Made by a program: the position numbers and the translations under genes. A stretch of DNA of 64,000 bases, taken from contig NZ_CP016793.1 in the NCBI RefSeq assembly GCF_001701025.1, forward strand, positions 5,394,001-5,458,000, written 5' to 3'. This document shows positions 53,420-62,101 of this stretch, piece by piece. The stretch comes from Lentzea guizhouensis (GTDB taxonomy: Bacteria; Actinomycetota; Actinomycetes; Mycobacteriales; Pseudonocardiaceae). Numbering within the stretch: position 1 is the stretch's first letter; every line of letters starts with the position of its first letter. Below the pieces are notes generated by a model, which saw only the letters and a program-made list of their open reading frames with translations, was not told where the DNA came from and made no database searches.

Positions 53420-54541
53420 GTGCTGAAGCGAGGGAACGTCACCACGAAGATGATGGGTGTCGGCGCGTTGGTGCTGGCGATGGCCGCTTGTGGCGCCCCG
53501 CCCGCCAAGGAGACGCCGGCCGGTGCCGCCGGGACCGCGAAGTCCGCGAGCGAGCTCGGTGGCATGGACAAGCTGGTCGAGGCGGCCAAGAAGGAGGGCA
53601 AGCTCAACGTCATCGCGCTGCCCCCGGACTGGGCGAACTACGGGAAGGTCATCGAGGCGTTCAAGGCCAAGTACGGCATCGAGGTCAAGTCGGACCAGCC
53701 GGACGCCTCCAGCCAGGAGGAGATCAACGCCGCCAAGCAGCTCAAGGGCACCGACCGCGCGCCCGACGTGTTCGACCTCGGGCTGAACGTGGCGCTGGCC
53801 AACAAGGACCTGTTCGCGCCCTACAAGGTCAGCACCTGGGACGACATCCCCGCCGAGCTCAAGGACGCGGACGGCGCGTACTACGGCGACTACGGCGGCT
53901 TCATGTCGATCGGCTACGACGCCGCGAAGGTGCCGGCGCCGACGTCCGTGAAGGACCTGCTCAAGCCCGAGTACAAGGGCAAGGTCGCGCTCAACGGCAA
54001 CCCGACGCAGGCCGGTGCCGCGTTCTCCGGTGTCGTGATGGCCGCGCTGGGCAACGGTGGTTCCGCCGACGACATCGCCCCCGGTGTCGAGTTCTTCAAG
54101 CAGCTCAAGGCCGCCGGCAACTTCCAGCCGGTCGACCCGTCGCCCGCGACGATCGAGTCCGGCCAGACGCCCGTCGTCATCGACTGGGACTACACGAACG
54201 CCGCCCAGACCGACAAGCTCAAGGGCAAGCTGGACTGGAAGGTCGTCGTGCCCGCCGAGGCGCAGATCGGCGGCTACTACAACCAGGCCATCAGCAAGGA
54301 CGCGCCGCACCCCGCTGCCGCGCGCCTGTGGCAGGAGTTCCTCTACTCCGACGAGGGCCAGAACCTGTACCTGCAGGGCCTCGCCCGCCCGGTGCGCCTC
54401 GACAAGATGGGTGACAAGGCGGACAAGGCGGCGAAGGACAAGCTGCCGAAGACCGACGGCAAGCAGGTGTTCCAGACGCAGGCGCAGGCCGACAAGGCCA
54501 AGGCCGTTCTCACGGCGACGTGGGCGCAGGCCATCGGATGA
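53420..54541 (+). CDS. ABC transporter substrate-binding lipoprotein (Fe/polyamine/phosphonate type)
   Basis: 373 residues from GTG 53420; ATG 53450 is an alternative. A lipobox-like end of the signal (LAMAACG) is followed by a periplasmic-binding fold: GKLNVIALPPDWANYG, RAPDVFDLGLNVAL, PVVIDWDYTNA and YLQGLARPVRLD. The type matches binding proteins for ferric iron, spermidine/putrescine or 2-aminoethylphosphonate; the ligand cannot be chosen. It overlaps the first permease by 4 bp. Confidence 0.85.
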   Translation: MLKRGNVTTKMMGVGALVLAMAACGAPPAKETPAGAAGTAKSASELGGMDKLVEAAKKEGKLNVIALPPDWANYGKVIEAFKAKYGIEVKSDQPDASSQEEINAAKQLKGTDRAPDVFDLGLNVALANKDLFAPYKVSTWDDIPAELKDADGAYYGDYGGFMSIGYDAAKVPAPTSVKDLLKPEYKGKVALNGNPTQAGAAFSGVVMAALGNGGSADDIAPGVEFFKQLKAAGNFQPVDPSPATIESGQTPVVIDWDYTNAAQTDKLKGKLDWKVVVPAEAQIGGYYNQAISKDAPHPAAARLWQEFLYSDEGQNLYLQGLARPVRLDKMGDKADKAAKDKLPKTDGKQVFQTQAQADKAKAVLTATWAQAIG

Positions 54542-55458
54542 CGAGTGTCGCTCCCGTAGCGACGACGCCCGGCGGTTCCACCAAGATCAGAGGTGGGGCC
54601 GCCGGTCGGCCGTCTGCGGCCGCGTGGCTCGTCGCGGTGCCGTTCCTCGCGTTCGCCGGCACCTTCCTCGTCTACCCCACGGTGCTCGTCCTGGTCGGCG
54701 CCTTCCAGGACTCCGACGGCGCGTTCACGCTCGAGAACATCACCACGCTGTTCACCGGTGTCGTCTTCGACGCCTTCCTGCTCAGCATCGAGCTGTCCGC
54801 GCTCACGGCGCTCATCGGCGCGGTCTTCGGGGCGCTGCTCACGTGGGCGATCGCGGTCGGCAACCCCGACGGGATGCTGCGCCGGACCGTCGTCGCGGGC
54901 AGCGGTGTGCTCGCGCAGTTCGGTGGCGTGCCGCTGGCGTTCGCGTTCCTCGCGACGGTCGGCTTCGAAGGCCTGGTCACGAAGTTCCTGCGGGACAACG
55001 CCGGCATCGACCTGTTCGCCGGCAGCGCGTGGCTGTTCGAGCTGCCCGGACTGACGCTCGTCTACACGTTCTTCCAGATCCCGCTGATGGTGATCGTGTT
55101 CCTGCCCGCGCTGGACGGCCTGCGCCCGCAGTGGCGCGAAGCCAACGCGAGCCTCGGCGGCACGAGCTGGACCTACTGGCGGCACGTCGGCGGCCCGATC
55201 CTCACGCCGCCGTTCCTCGGCGCGCTGCTGCTGTTGTTCGCCAACGCCTTCAGCGCCTACGCCACGGCCGCCGCGCTCGTCTCGCAGGGCAGCCCGATCG
55301 TGCCGTTGCAGATCCGCGGATTCCTCACCGGCGAGGTCGTGCTCGGCCAGGAGAACCTGGGCAAGGCGCTCGGTCTGGGCATGGTCGTCGTGGTCACCAT
55401 CGCGATGGGCGTGAACGTCCTGCTGCAGAAGAGGGTGGCCAAGTGGGTTCGCCGGTGA
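54538..55458 (+). CDS. ABC transporter permease 1
   Basis: 306 residues from ATG 54538 (ATGA overlap). Six hydrophobic segments and the EAA-type loop (REANASLGGTSWTYW) mark it as a binding-protein-dependent permease of the PotB type. Confidence 0.9.
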   Translation: MTSVAPVATTPGGSTKIRGGAAGRPSAAAWLVAVPFLAFAGTFLVYPTVLVLVGAFQDSDGAFTLENITTLFTGVVFDAFLLSIELSALTALIGAVFGALLTWAIAVGNPDGMLRRTVVAGSGVLAQFGGVPLAFAFLATVGFEGLVTKFLRDNAGIDLFAGSAWLFELPGLTLVYTFFQIPLMVIVFLPALDGLRPQWREANASLGGTSWTYWRHVGGPILTPPFLGALLLLFANAFSAYATAAALVSQGSPIVPLQIRGFLTGEVVLGQENLGKALGLGMVVVVTIAMGVNVLLQKRVAKWVRR

Positions 55459-56246
55459 AGCAACGCGTCCTGCGCACGATCATCCTGCTGGTCCTGGGCG
55501 TCTACTTCGTCCTGCCGCTGGTCGCGATGGCGGAGTTCTCCACGCGTGGCGTCGGCGGCAGCCGCAGCCTGGACTCGTGGACGTCCATCGTCGAGGACGA
55601 AGGCCTGATGGCGGCCCTCGCCAACTCCCTGCTGCTGTCGGTCACGTCCGCGGTGCTGATGCTGGTGCTGCTCGTGCCGACGATGGCGTGGATCCGGTTG
55701 CGGCTGCCCCAGCTGCAGCGGCTCGTGGAGTTCCTCTGCCTGCTGCCCCTGGCGATCCCCGCGATCGTGCTGGTGGTCGGCATGGCGCCGCTCTACGCGT
55801 GGGTGAACTACTTCCTCGGCGACTCGGCGCTGACGCTCACGTTCGCGTACACGGTCCTGGTGCTGCCGTTCGCCTACCGCGCGATCGACGCCGGGCTGAG
55901 CGCCATCGACCTGAAGACGCTCGCGGAGGCCGCGCGCAGCCTGGGCGCGTCGTGGTTGACGGTGCTGTGGAAGGTCGTGGTGCCGAACATCCGGGTCGCG
56001 CTCATCGGCGCGTCGCTGTTGTCCGTCGCGTTGGTGCTCGGTGAGTTCACCATCGCGTCGCTGCTCAACTTCGACACGCTGCAGGTGCAGGTCAACCTGC
56101 TCGGCAAGCGCAACGCGGGTGTGTCCATCGCGGTGTCGTTGCTCTGCCTGATCTTCGCGTTCGTCCTTCTGTTCGCACTCTCGTATGTCGGTCAGCGGCG
56201 CCGTCAGACCGTTGCCGAAGAAGAAACGTTGCAGGGGAGTAGCTGA
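55443..56246 (+). CDS. ABC transporter permease 2
   Basis: 267 residues from GTG 55443, chosen for AGAGGG upstream; GTG 55455 is also possible. PotC-like, with the EAA loop LAEAARSLGASWLTVL and six membrane segments. It overlaps permease 1 by 16 bp and is followed after 4 bp by the ATPase gene. Confidence 0.9.
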   Translation: MGSPVKQRVLRTIILLVLGVYFVLPLVAMAEFSTRGVGGSRSLDSWTSIVEDEGLMAALANSLLLSVTSAVLMLVLLVPTMAWIRLRLPQLQRLVEFLCLLPLAIPAIVLVVGMAPLYAWVNYFLGDSALTLTFAYTVLVLPFAYRAIDAGLSAIDLKTLAEAARSLGASWLTVLWKVVVPNIRVALIGASLLSVALVLGEFTIASLLNFDTLQVQVNLLGKRNAGVSIAVSLLCLIFAFVLLFALSYVGQRRRQTVAEEETLQGSS

Positions 56247-56250
56247 AAAC

Positions 56251-57282
56251 ATGAGCCATCTGCAACTGAAAGGGCTGCAGAAGTCCTTCGGCGGCAACAC
56301 CGCGCTGGCCGGCCTCGACCTCGACCTGGCCGAGGGCGAGCTGGTGTCGCTGCTCGGGCCGTCCGGCTGCGGCAAGACGACGGCGCTGCGGATCGTCGCG
56401 GGCTTCGAGACCGCCGACTCGGGCACGGTCACGGTGGGCGGCAAGGACATCACGAAGGTGCCGGCCAACAAGCGGGACATGGGCATGGTCTTCCAGGCCT
56501 ACAGCCTGTTCCCGAACATGACCGCGGCGCAGAACGTGGCGTTCGGCCTGAAGCTGCGCAAGGCCGACGCGAAGAAGGCGGGTGAGCTGCTCGACCTGGT
56601 GGGCCTGTCCCACCTGGGTGGCCGCTACCCGCACCAGATGTCCGGTGGGCAGCAGCAGCGCGTCGCGTTGGCGCGCGCACTCGCGATCCAGCCGCGCGTG
56701 CTGCTGCTGGACGAGCCGCTGTCCGCGCTGGACGCCAAGGTCCGCGTGAGCCTGCGGGACGAGATCCGCCGCATCCAGACCGAGCTCGGCATGACGACGC
56801 TGTTCGTCACGCACGACCAGGAGGAGGCGCTCGCCGTCTCCGACCGCGTCGGCGTGATGTCGCACGGGCGGCTGGAGCAGCTCGACACGCCGTCGGTGGT
56901 CTACCGGCAGCCCGCGACGGCGTTCGTGGCGCAGTTCGTCGGCGTCACGAACTCGGTGGAGGCCAAGGCGGAGGGCCAGACCGTCGTCATCAACGGCGTC
57001 ACCGTGCCCGTGACGCACGACCAGCCGTCCGGCAGCGACGTGCGCGTCATCGTCCGCCCCGAGGACATCGGGGTGTCCGGGCAGGACGGCGAGACCAGTG
57101 GCAAGATCCTGGGCGACGTGCTGACCCAGTCGTTCCTCGGGCCGGTCACGCGGATCTCGGTGAGGGTGGGCGAGCAGGTGCTGCGCGTCGACCAGCCCTC
57201 GAACGCCGCCGCCGCGTACCAGCCGGGCACGCGGGTCGCGCTCGACCTCAGCGAGTCACGGATCATGGTGGTGCCCGGATGA
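56251..57282 (+). CDS. ABC transporter ATP-binding protein
   Basis: 343 residues. Walker A GPSGCGKTT, Q-loop MVFQAYSLFPN, signature MSGGQQQRVALARAL, Walker B VLLLDEPLSALD and the H-loop VTHDQEEA are all intact. A C-terminal TOBE-like domain follows (VRPEDIGVSG). It energises the two permeases above. Its stop overlaps the ltrA-like start. Confidence 0.92.
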   Translation: MSHLQLKGLQKSFGGNTALAGLDLDLAEGELVSLLGPSGCGKTTALRIVAGFETADSGTVTVGGKDITKVPANKRDMGMVFQAYSLFPNMTAAQNVAFGLKLRKADAKKAGELLDLVGLSHLGGRYPHQMSGGQQQRVALARALAIQPRVLLLDEPLSALDAKVRVSLRDEIRRIQTELGMTTLFVTHDQEEALAVSDRVGVMSHGRLEQLDTPSVVYRQPATAFVAQFVGVTNSVEAKAEGQTVVINGVTVPVTHDQPSGSDVRVIVRPEDIGVSGQDGETSGKILGDVLTQSFLGPVTRISVRVGEQVLRVDQPSNAAAAYQPGTRVALDLSESRIMVVPG

Positions 57283-58418
57283 TCAGAAAGCTCCTCGCGC
57301 GCGACACGGCGGAGGCCCACCGGGTCGCGACGCCGTTGGAGCTGTTGTTCGACCTGAGCTTCGTGGTGGCGGTCGCCCAGGCCGCCGCCTCGCTGCACCA
57401 CGCCGTGACCGAGGACCACGCGGCGGCCGGCGTGCTCGCGTTCTGCATGGCGTTCTTCGCGCTGTGGTTGCCGTGGCTGAACTTCACCTGGTTCGCCAGC
57501 GCGTTCGACAACGACGACACGCTGTACCGGGTCATCACGATGGTCCAGATCGCCGGCGTGCTCGTGGTCGCGTCGGGCATCCCGGCCGTGTTCGAGCGCC
57601 AGGACTACCGGATCGTCGTCGGCGGCTACGTCGTGATCCGGCTCGCGATGGTCGCGCACTGGCTGCGGGCGTCGATCGACAACCCGGAGCACCAGCGCTG
57701 CACCCGCCGTTATGCCGGTGGCATCGCGTTCTTGCAGGTGCTCTGGGTGTTGTGGGTGCTGGTCGCGCCGCCGTCGCTGCAGATCCCGCTGTGGGTGGTC
57801 TTCATGCTCGGCGAGCTGCTGGTGCCGGTTTGGGCGGAACGCGCGTCGGCCACGACCTGGCACCCGCACCACATCGCCGAGCGGCACGGCCTGTTCACGC
57901 TGATCGTGCTCGGCGAGTCGATCCTGGCGGCCACGATCGCGTTCCAGAAGGGCTTCGACAGCGGGGTCAACCTGATCTCGCTGGCGGCGGCCTCGCTGGT
58001 CATCGTGTTCTCGGTGTGGTGGATCTACTTCGAGGCGCCGGCCCACCTGCACGACCTGAAGAAGGCGTTCCTCTGGGGGTACGCGCACCTGTTCGTCCTC
58101 GGTTCGATCGCCGCACTGGGCGCGGGTCTCGCTGCCAGCGTCGACTACGACCTGCACATCTCGCACGCGCCGGGCACGACGGTCGCGGCGTTCACGACCG
58201 TGCCGCTCGCGGTCTTCCTGCTGTGCGTCTGGTACGTGCAGGACTGCCCCGGCCAGGACGGGATCCGCAAGTACCTGCTGCCGGCCGGTGCGGTGGCGGT
58301 GCTGGCGGCGACGTTCGGGCCGGCGCCGATCCACGTCACGGCCGGGATCGCGCTGGTTCTGGTGGTGGTCACGAGGCTGGCGGCCGGTCAGCGCGCCGAG
58401 GTGTCCCCCGTTCTGTGA
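57279..58418 (+). CDS. Low-temperature-requirement A (LtrA) family membrane protein
   Basis: 379 residues. The family start THPLELLFDL-like pattern is present (ATPLELLFDLSFVVAVAQ), as is WHPHHIAERHGLFTLIVLGE. About ten membrane segments. The role of LtrA proteins is not settled. It is coupled to the ABC operon by an ATGA overlap. Confidence 0.88.
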   Translation: MIRKLLARDTAEAHRVATPLELLFDLSFVVAVAQAAASLHHAVTEDHAAAGVLAFCMAFFALWLPWLNFTWFASAFDNDDTLYRVITMVQIAGVLVVASGIPAVFERQDYRIVVGGYVVIRLAMVAHWLRASIDNPEHQRCTRRYAGGIAFLQVLWVLWVLVAPPSLQIPLWVVFMLGELLVPVWAERASATTWHPHHIAERHGLFTLIVLGESILAATIAFQKGFDSGVNLISLAAASLVIVFSVWWIYFEAPAHLHDLKKAFLWGYAHLFVLGSIAALGAGLAASVDYDLHISHAPGTTVAAFTTVPLAVFLLCVWYVQDCPGQDGIRKYLLPAGAVAVLAATFGPAPIHVTAGIALVLVVVTRLAAGQRAEVSPVL

Positions 58419-58444
58419 AAGTCCGACCACGTGGAAGGTTTCCG

Positions 58445-59245
58445 GTGACCGATCTCGCCGACTCGATCGAATCGGTGCGGCAGCTGGCCGCGGGCTGGCG
58501 GGCCGTGGTGCTCGACCGCGACCCCGCCGCGGACGTGCGGGACCTGCCCGGTCTCGCCGTCCGCTGGGCCGACAGCCGTTTCCTCTTCTGGAACACCGTC
58601 ACCCTCACCGAGCCAGGTGTGGACGCCGGGCTCCTCGAACAGCGGCTGCACGAGGCCGCGGAGGTCATGCGCTCGAAGCAGAGGCCGGGCTTCCTGTGGC
58701 TCTTCGAGGACCTGCTCGACGAGGACGCGCGGACCGCCCTCCTCCCCGCGGCGCGGCGAGCGGGCCTCGACCACGCCTTCCCCGGAACGGGGATGGCCGC
58801 GGACCTGCCCTCGATCCCGGAACCGGTCCACCCGGAGCTGACGTTCGCCCGCGTGCGGACCGACGACCAGCTGCTGACCTACGCGGACATCAACTCGGCC
58901 GCCTACGGGTTCGCGCTGGAGGACGGCAGGGACGGGCTCGCCGGCTCCGCGCTGTGGAAGAACGACGTGCACGCCTACCTGGCTCTGCGCGACGGCGTCC
59001 CGGTGGCGTGCGCGGCGGCCGCGGAGGTCGACGGCCGGCTCTTCGTCGTGCTCGTCGCCACCCTTCCCGAGTGGCAGCGCCGCGGCTACGGCGAGGCCGT
59101 GACCAGGAAAGCGTTGTACGAGGGCGCCAAGGCCACGGGGATCACCCGCGCGACCCTCCACGCGACCGAGGCCGGGGCACCGGTGTACCCGCGGATCGGA
59201 TTCGTGCCGAACTCGCGGATCCACTTCTTCGGTCTGCGGGGCTGA
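58445..59245 (+). CDS. GNAT-family N-acetyltransferase
   Basis: 266 residues from GTG 58445 (GGAAGG upstream). The acetyl-CoA site is in the C-terminal half: VVLVATLPEWQRRGYGEAV, then TLHATEAGAPVYPRIGF. The N-terminal half is a degenerate GNAT-like or unrelated domain. Substrate unknown. Confidence 0.85.
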   Translation: MTDLADSIESVRQLAAGWRAVVLDRDPAADVRDLPGLAVRWADSRFLFWNTVTLTEPGVDAGLLEQRLHEAAEVMRSKQRPGFLWLFEDLLDEDARTALLPAARRAGLDHAFPGTGMAADLPSIPEPVHPELTFARVRTDDQLLTYADINSAAYGFALEDGRDGLAGSALWKNDVHAYLALRDGVPVACAAAAEVDGRLFVVLVATLPEWQRRGYGEAVTRKALYEGAKATGITRATLHATEAGAPVYPRIGFVPNSRIHFFGLRG

Positions 59246-59260
59246 CCTGCCGGCGGCGGG

Positions 59261-60442
59261 TCAGCGCGTGGAGGCGTAGTCCCGCATCTCCTCGTTGCTC
59301 GGCGGCAGCCGGTAGGAGTTGACGAGGGCGCCGAAGTTGCCGAACCGCACGCCGTCGACCAGCCACGCGCCGGGGGACCGGGCGAGGGCGTCGACGAGGC
59401 GGCGCTGGCGGTCGTCCAGCGCCGCGTAGCCGGGACGCTCGGCCGGCCGCTCCGGGAACGCGAGCCGCAGCGCCACCTCGACCATCCCGAACGCCGCCGT
59501 GCCGGACACGTCCGGCACGCGGTCGAGCAGCGCCTCGAACGTCCGCTCGGCGTGCCGGTCACCGAGCTGGGCCAGGGCCTGGGCGGCGTACCGGGCGAGG
59601 TCGCCCTCCAGGAACGGCACCGGTCGCTCACCGGGAGCGCGCCACCGGCCACCGCGACCAGCTCGTCGGCGACGTCCTGGCCCGCGTCCGGCCCGTCGAG
59701 GTTCGCCAGCGCGACCGCCGCACCCCAGCGCCACCGGCCGCGGGTCGTCGAGCGTGATCGCGGGACGGCCACCGAGCAGGCCCGTCGCCACCGTCGCCGT
59801 CCCCGCCACGGCACCCTCCGGGTCGCCCCCGGTGACGGTCGCCAGCGCCCGCAGGCTGTCCGGCGCGTCCTCGGGGAACCACGCGAGCGCGTACGCGGCC
59901 ATGCACTGCGTCGGCGGGTCGGAGCGCAGCAGCTCGCGGAACAACGGCACCCCGGCGCGCACGGCGTCGTAGGCGCACACCCACACGTGCGCGAAGTACC
60001 GTTCCTGGTCCTCGGCGGACAGCGAGTAGACGTACTCGCTGTCGCCCTCGTCCTCGTCGAAGTCCTCGTCGCCGGGCTTCGGTGCCGCGGCGACCACGGC
60101 GGCGCCGCCCTCGGCCATCGCGCGGTTCTCGGCGATCGGCAGCCCGCCGGGCAGCCACATCTCGTCGTGACCGGTCACGATCGCGGTCAGCAGGGCCAGC
60201 ACGTGCGGCCGCTCCTGGCAGCCGGGAGAGGCCAGCACCTCCAGCAGGAACGGCACCGCGTGGGCCGTGGCCTCGTACACCGTGCCCTGGTGGTAGATGT
60301 TGCCGAACAGCTCGTTGACCGCCCGCCGGCGCACGGACGGCTCGTCCGCCAGCAGGTCGCGGATCTGGTCGGGCACGTCGGTGGCGGGGCCGTGGGCGTG
60401 GGACAGCCGCGCCCAGTCCACCTGGTCGAGTCCGGTCAGCAC
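59261..60442 (-). CDS. HEAT-repeat-like protein with an internal misframed segment
   Basis: 393 residues. Helical repeats are visible (SVRRRAVNELFGNIYHQG, CMAAYALAWFPEDAP, RYAAQALAQLGDRHAE). Around 59650-59735 about 30 residues are a low-complexity Gly/Arg run. The alternative frame over the same stretch reads like a proper repeat (WGAAVALANLDGPDAG). Two nearby compensating indels, real or artefactual, are likely. No enzymatic motif. Confidence 0.75.
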   Translation of the reverse strand: MLTGLDQVDWARLSHAHGPATDVPDQIRDLLADEPSVRRRAVNELFGNIYHQGTVYEATAHAVPFLLEVLASPGCQERPHVLALLTAIVTGHDEMWLPGGLPIAENRAMAEGGAAVVAAAPKPGDEDFDEDEGDSEYVYSLSAEDQERYFAHVWVCAYDAVRAGVPLFRELLRSDPPTQCMAAYALAWFPEDAPDSLRALATVTGGDPEGAVAGTATVATGLLGGRPAITLDDPRPVALGCGGRAGEPRRAGRGPGRRRRAGRGGRWRAPGERPVPFLEGDLARYAAQALAQLGDRHAERTFEALLDRVPDVSGTAAFGMVEVALRLAFPERPAERPGYAALDDRQRRLVDALARSPGAWLVDGVRFGNFGALVNSYRLPPSNEEMRDYASTR

Positions 60443-60504
60443 GGCGACATCCTGTCAGCCGACGAACCTCAGCGGGTTCGCTTCGTTCTGACCCGGTTGG
60501 TGAA

Positions 60505-60912
60505 ATGATCGTCACCATGACCGGTGTCCGTGAACTCCGCCTGGTCGTCACCGCCGACGACTACGACGAGGCCCTGCGTTTCTACCGCGACGTGCTCGGG
60601 CTCGAGCAACGGGCGGCGTTCGCGTCCGACGGCGGCCGGGTCACGATCCTCGAGGCCGGGCGGGCCACGCTGGAGATCACCGACCCGCCGCACGCCGAGT
60701 TCATCGACCAGGTCGAGGTGGGACAGCGGGTCGCCGGGCACGTCCGGGTCGCGTTCGAGGTGGAGGACTCCGAGGGGACCACGCGGACCCTCGAGGCCGC
60801 CGGGGCGCGGGTGATCGCGGAACCCACGCGCACGCCGTGGAACTCGCTCAACGCCAGGCTGGCGGCGCCGGCCGGGTTGCAGCTGACGTTGTTCCAGGAG
60901 CTGGGCGAGTAG
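60505..60912 (+). CDS. VOC-family (glyoxalase/dioxygenase fold) protein
   Basis: 135 residues (ATG 60517 is an alternative start). It has the beta-alpha-beta-beta pattern: LRLVVTADDYDEALRFYRDVLGL, VTILEAGRATLEI, HVRVAFEVED, and LFQEL at the end. Its stop abuts the next ATG directly (TAGATG), so it is probably co-translated with the MFS exporter, as in some resistance pairs. Confidence 0.85.
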   Translation: MIVTMTGVRELRLVVTADDYDEALRFYRDVLGLEQRAAFASDGGRVTILEAGRATLEITDPPHAEFIDQVEVGQRVAGHVRVAFEVEDSEGTTRTLEAAGARVIAEPTRTPWNSLNARLAAPAGLQLTLFQELGE

Positions 60913-62073
60913 ATGACGATCTCCGCAGCCGGGTATCGCGACCTCGCGAACCGGGACGTGCTGGCGTGCGCGGTCGTGACGGTCGCCGCGAAGCTGCCGA
61001 TGTCGATGACACCGCTGATGATGGTGTTCTTGACCAGGAACCTACCCGGCGGCTACGTGCTGGCGGCGTCGCTGACCGCCGTCTACGTGCTCGGCGAGAT
61101 CCTCGGCGCCGGGTTGCTGGGGCTGTTGCTCGACCCGTCGCGGATGCGCGGGCAGCTCAGCGCCGGGCTCCTGGTGGGGGCCGGGGCGTTCACGACGCTG
61201 GCGTTGACGAGCAACGTGACGGTGCTGGCGGTCGCGGCGTTCATCGCGGGCGCCGGGCCGTCGACGACACCGGGCGGGCTGCGGGCGATGCTGCTCGGGC
61301 TGGTGCCGGACGCGTTGGTGCCCAAGGCGATGGGCTTCGACGCCATGATCACGCAGGTGGTGTGGGCGGTGGCGCCGGCGCTGGTCACCGTGCTGGCGTT
61401 GAGCGTCGACCGGCGGGCGCCCGTCGTGGTGTCGGTGAGCCTGGTCGTGGTGGCGGCGTGGCTGGTGTTCATCCTGCCGCGCGGGCACGTGACGTCCCGG
61501 TCGGGCACGGCGAAGGTGCGCGTGGTGGCGTCGGCGTGGCCGATCTACCTGGTGAGCGCGGCGGCGCTGTCACAGCTGGCGGTCGCCGAGCTGGTGCTGC
61601 CCGCGTTGCTGGAGCACCGGGGGATCGGGATCGGCTGGACCGGGCCGCTGCTGACCGGGTTCGCGGCGTGCAGTGCGCTGGGCGCGGTGCTGTACGGGCT
61701 GCGGCCGTGGCCGGGAACGCTGCGCACCCAGGGACTCGTGCTGCTCGTGATCACCGCGACCTGCGTGGGCGCGGTGGCGTTGTTCCCGAACCTGCCCGGC
61801 ATCGCGGGCGCGTTGCTCGCGGCGGGGCTCTTCCAGTCCGGTGTGCTGGTGACGCGCAGCCTCGCGTTGCGCGAACGGCTGCCGGTCGGCGCGCACGCCG
61901 CCGGGTTCTCGATGATGTACGCGGTGACCGGCGCGGGCTACGGCCTGACCGCCGTGGTGGCCGCGTGGGCAATGGACGTCGGCTCGCCGGTGTGGGCGGT
62001 GCTCGGCGGTGTCACGGTCACCCTGGTCCTGACAGCGATCAGCGCGGCTGCCGAACGCCGGCAGCCGCGCTGA
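60913..62073 (+). CDS. MFS transporter
   Basis: 386 residues with about 11-12 hydrophobic segments. MFS features include LLGLLLDPSRMRGQ in the first cytoplasmic loop. Likely an exporter of small molecules; substrate unknown. It is coupled to the VOC gene, and its last codons form a terminator stem. Confidence 0.85.
   Translation: MTISAAGYRDLANRDVLACAVVTVAAKLPMSMTPLMMVFLTRNLPGGYVLAASLTAVYVLGEILGAGLLGLLLDPSRMRGQLSAGLLVGAGAFTTLALTSNVTVLAVAAFIAGAGPSTTPGGLRAMLLGLVPDALVPKAMGFDAMITQVVWAVAPALVTVLALSVDRRAPVVVSVSLVVVAAWLVFILPRGHVTSRSGTAKVRVVASAWPIYLVSAAALSQLAVAELVLPALLEHRGIGIGWTGPLLTGFAACSALGAVLYGLRPWPGTLRTQGLVLLVITATCVGAVALFPNLPGIAGALLAAGLFQSGVLVTRSLALRERLPVGAHAAGFSMMYAVTGAGYGLTAVVAAWAMDVGSPVWAVLGGVTVTLVLTAISAAAERRQPR
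62041..62071 (+). terminator. Terminator hairpin overlapping the MFS stop
   Basis: 13-bp perfect stem (62041-62053 with 62059-62071), 5-nt loop. The last ten codons of the exporter encode it. Confidence 0.7.
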
Positions 62074-62101
62074 TCTGGGGGGCGGGAACTTCTACCTCGG
62101 A

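Noticed and set aside
54057..56246. 729-codon plus-strand frame spanning the permeases
   Set aside because: Only its last ~267 codons are the second permease; the first part is a shadow of the binding protein and first permease.
56901..58430. Minus-strand frame of 509 codons opposite ltrA
   Set aside because: Arg/His/Asp-rich shadow of the LtrA gene, which has clear membrane segments in the plus frame.
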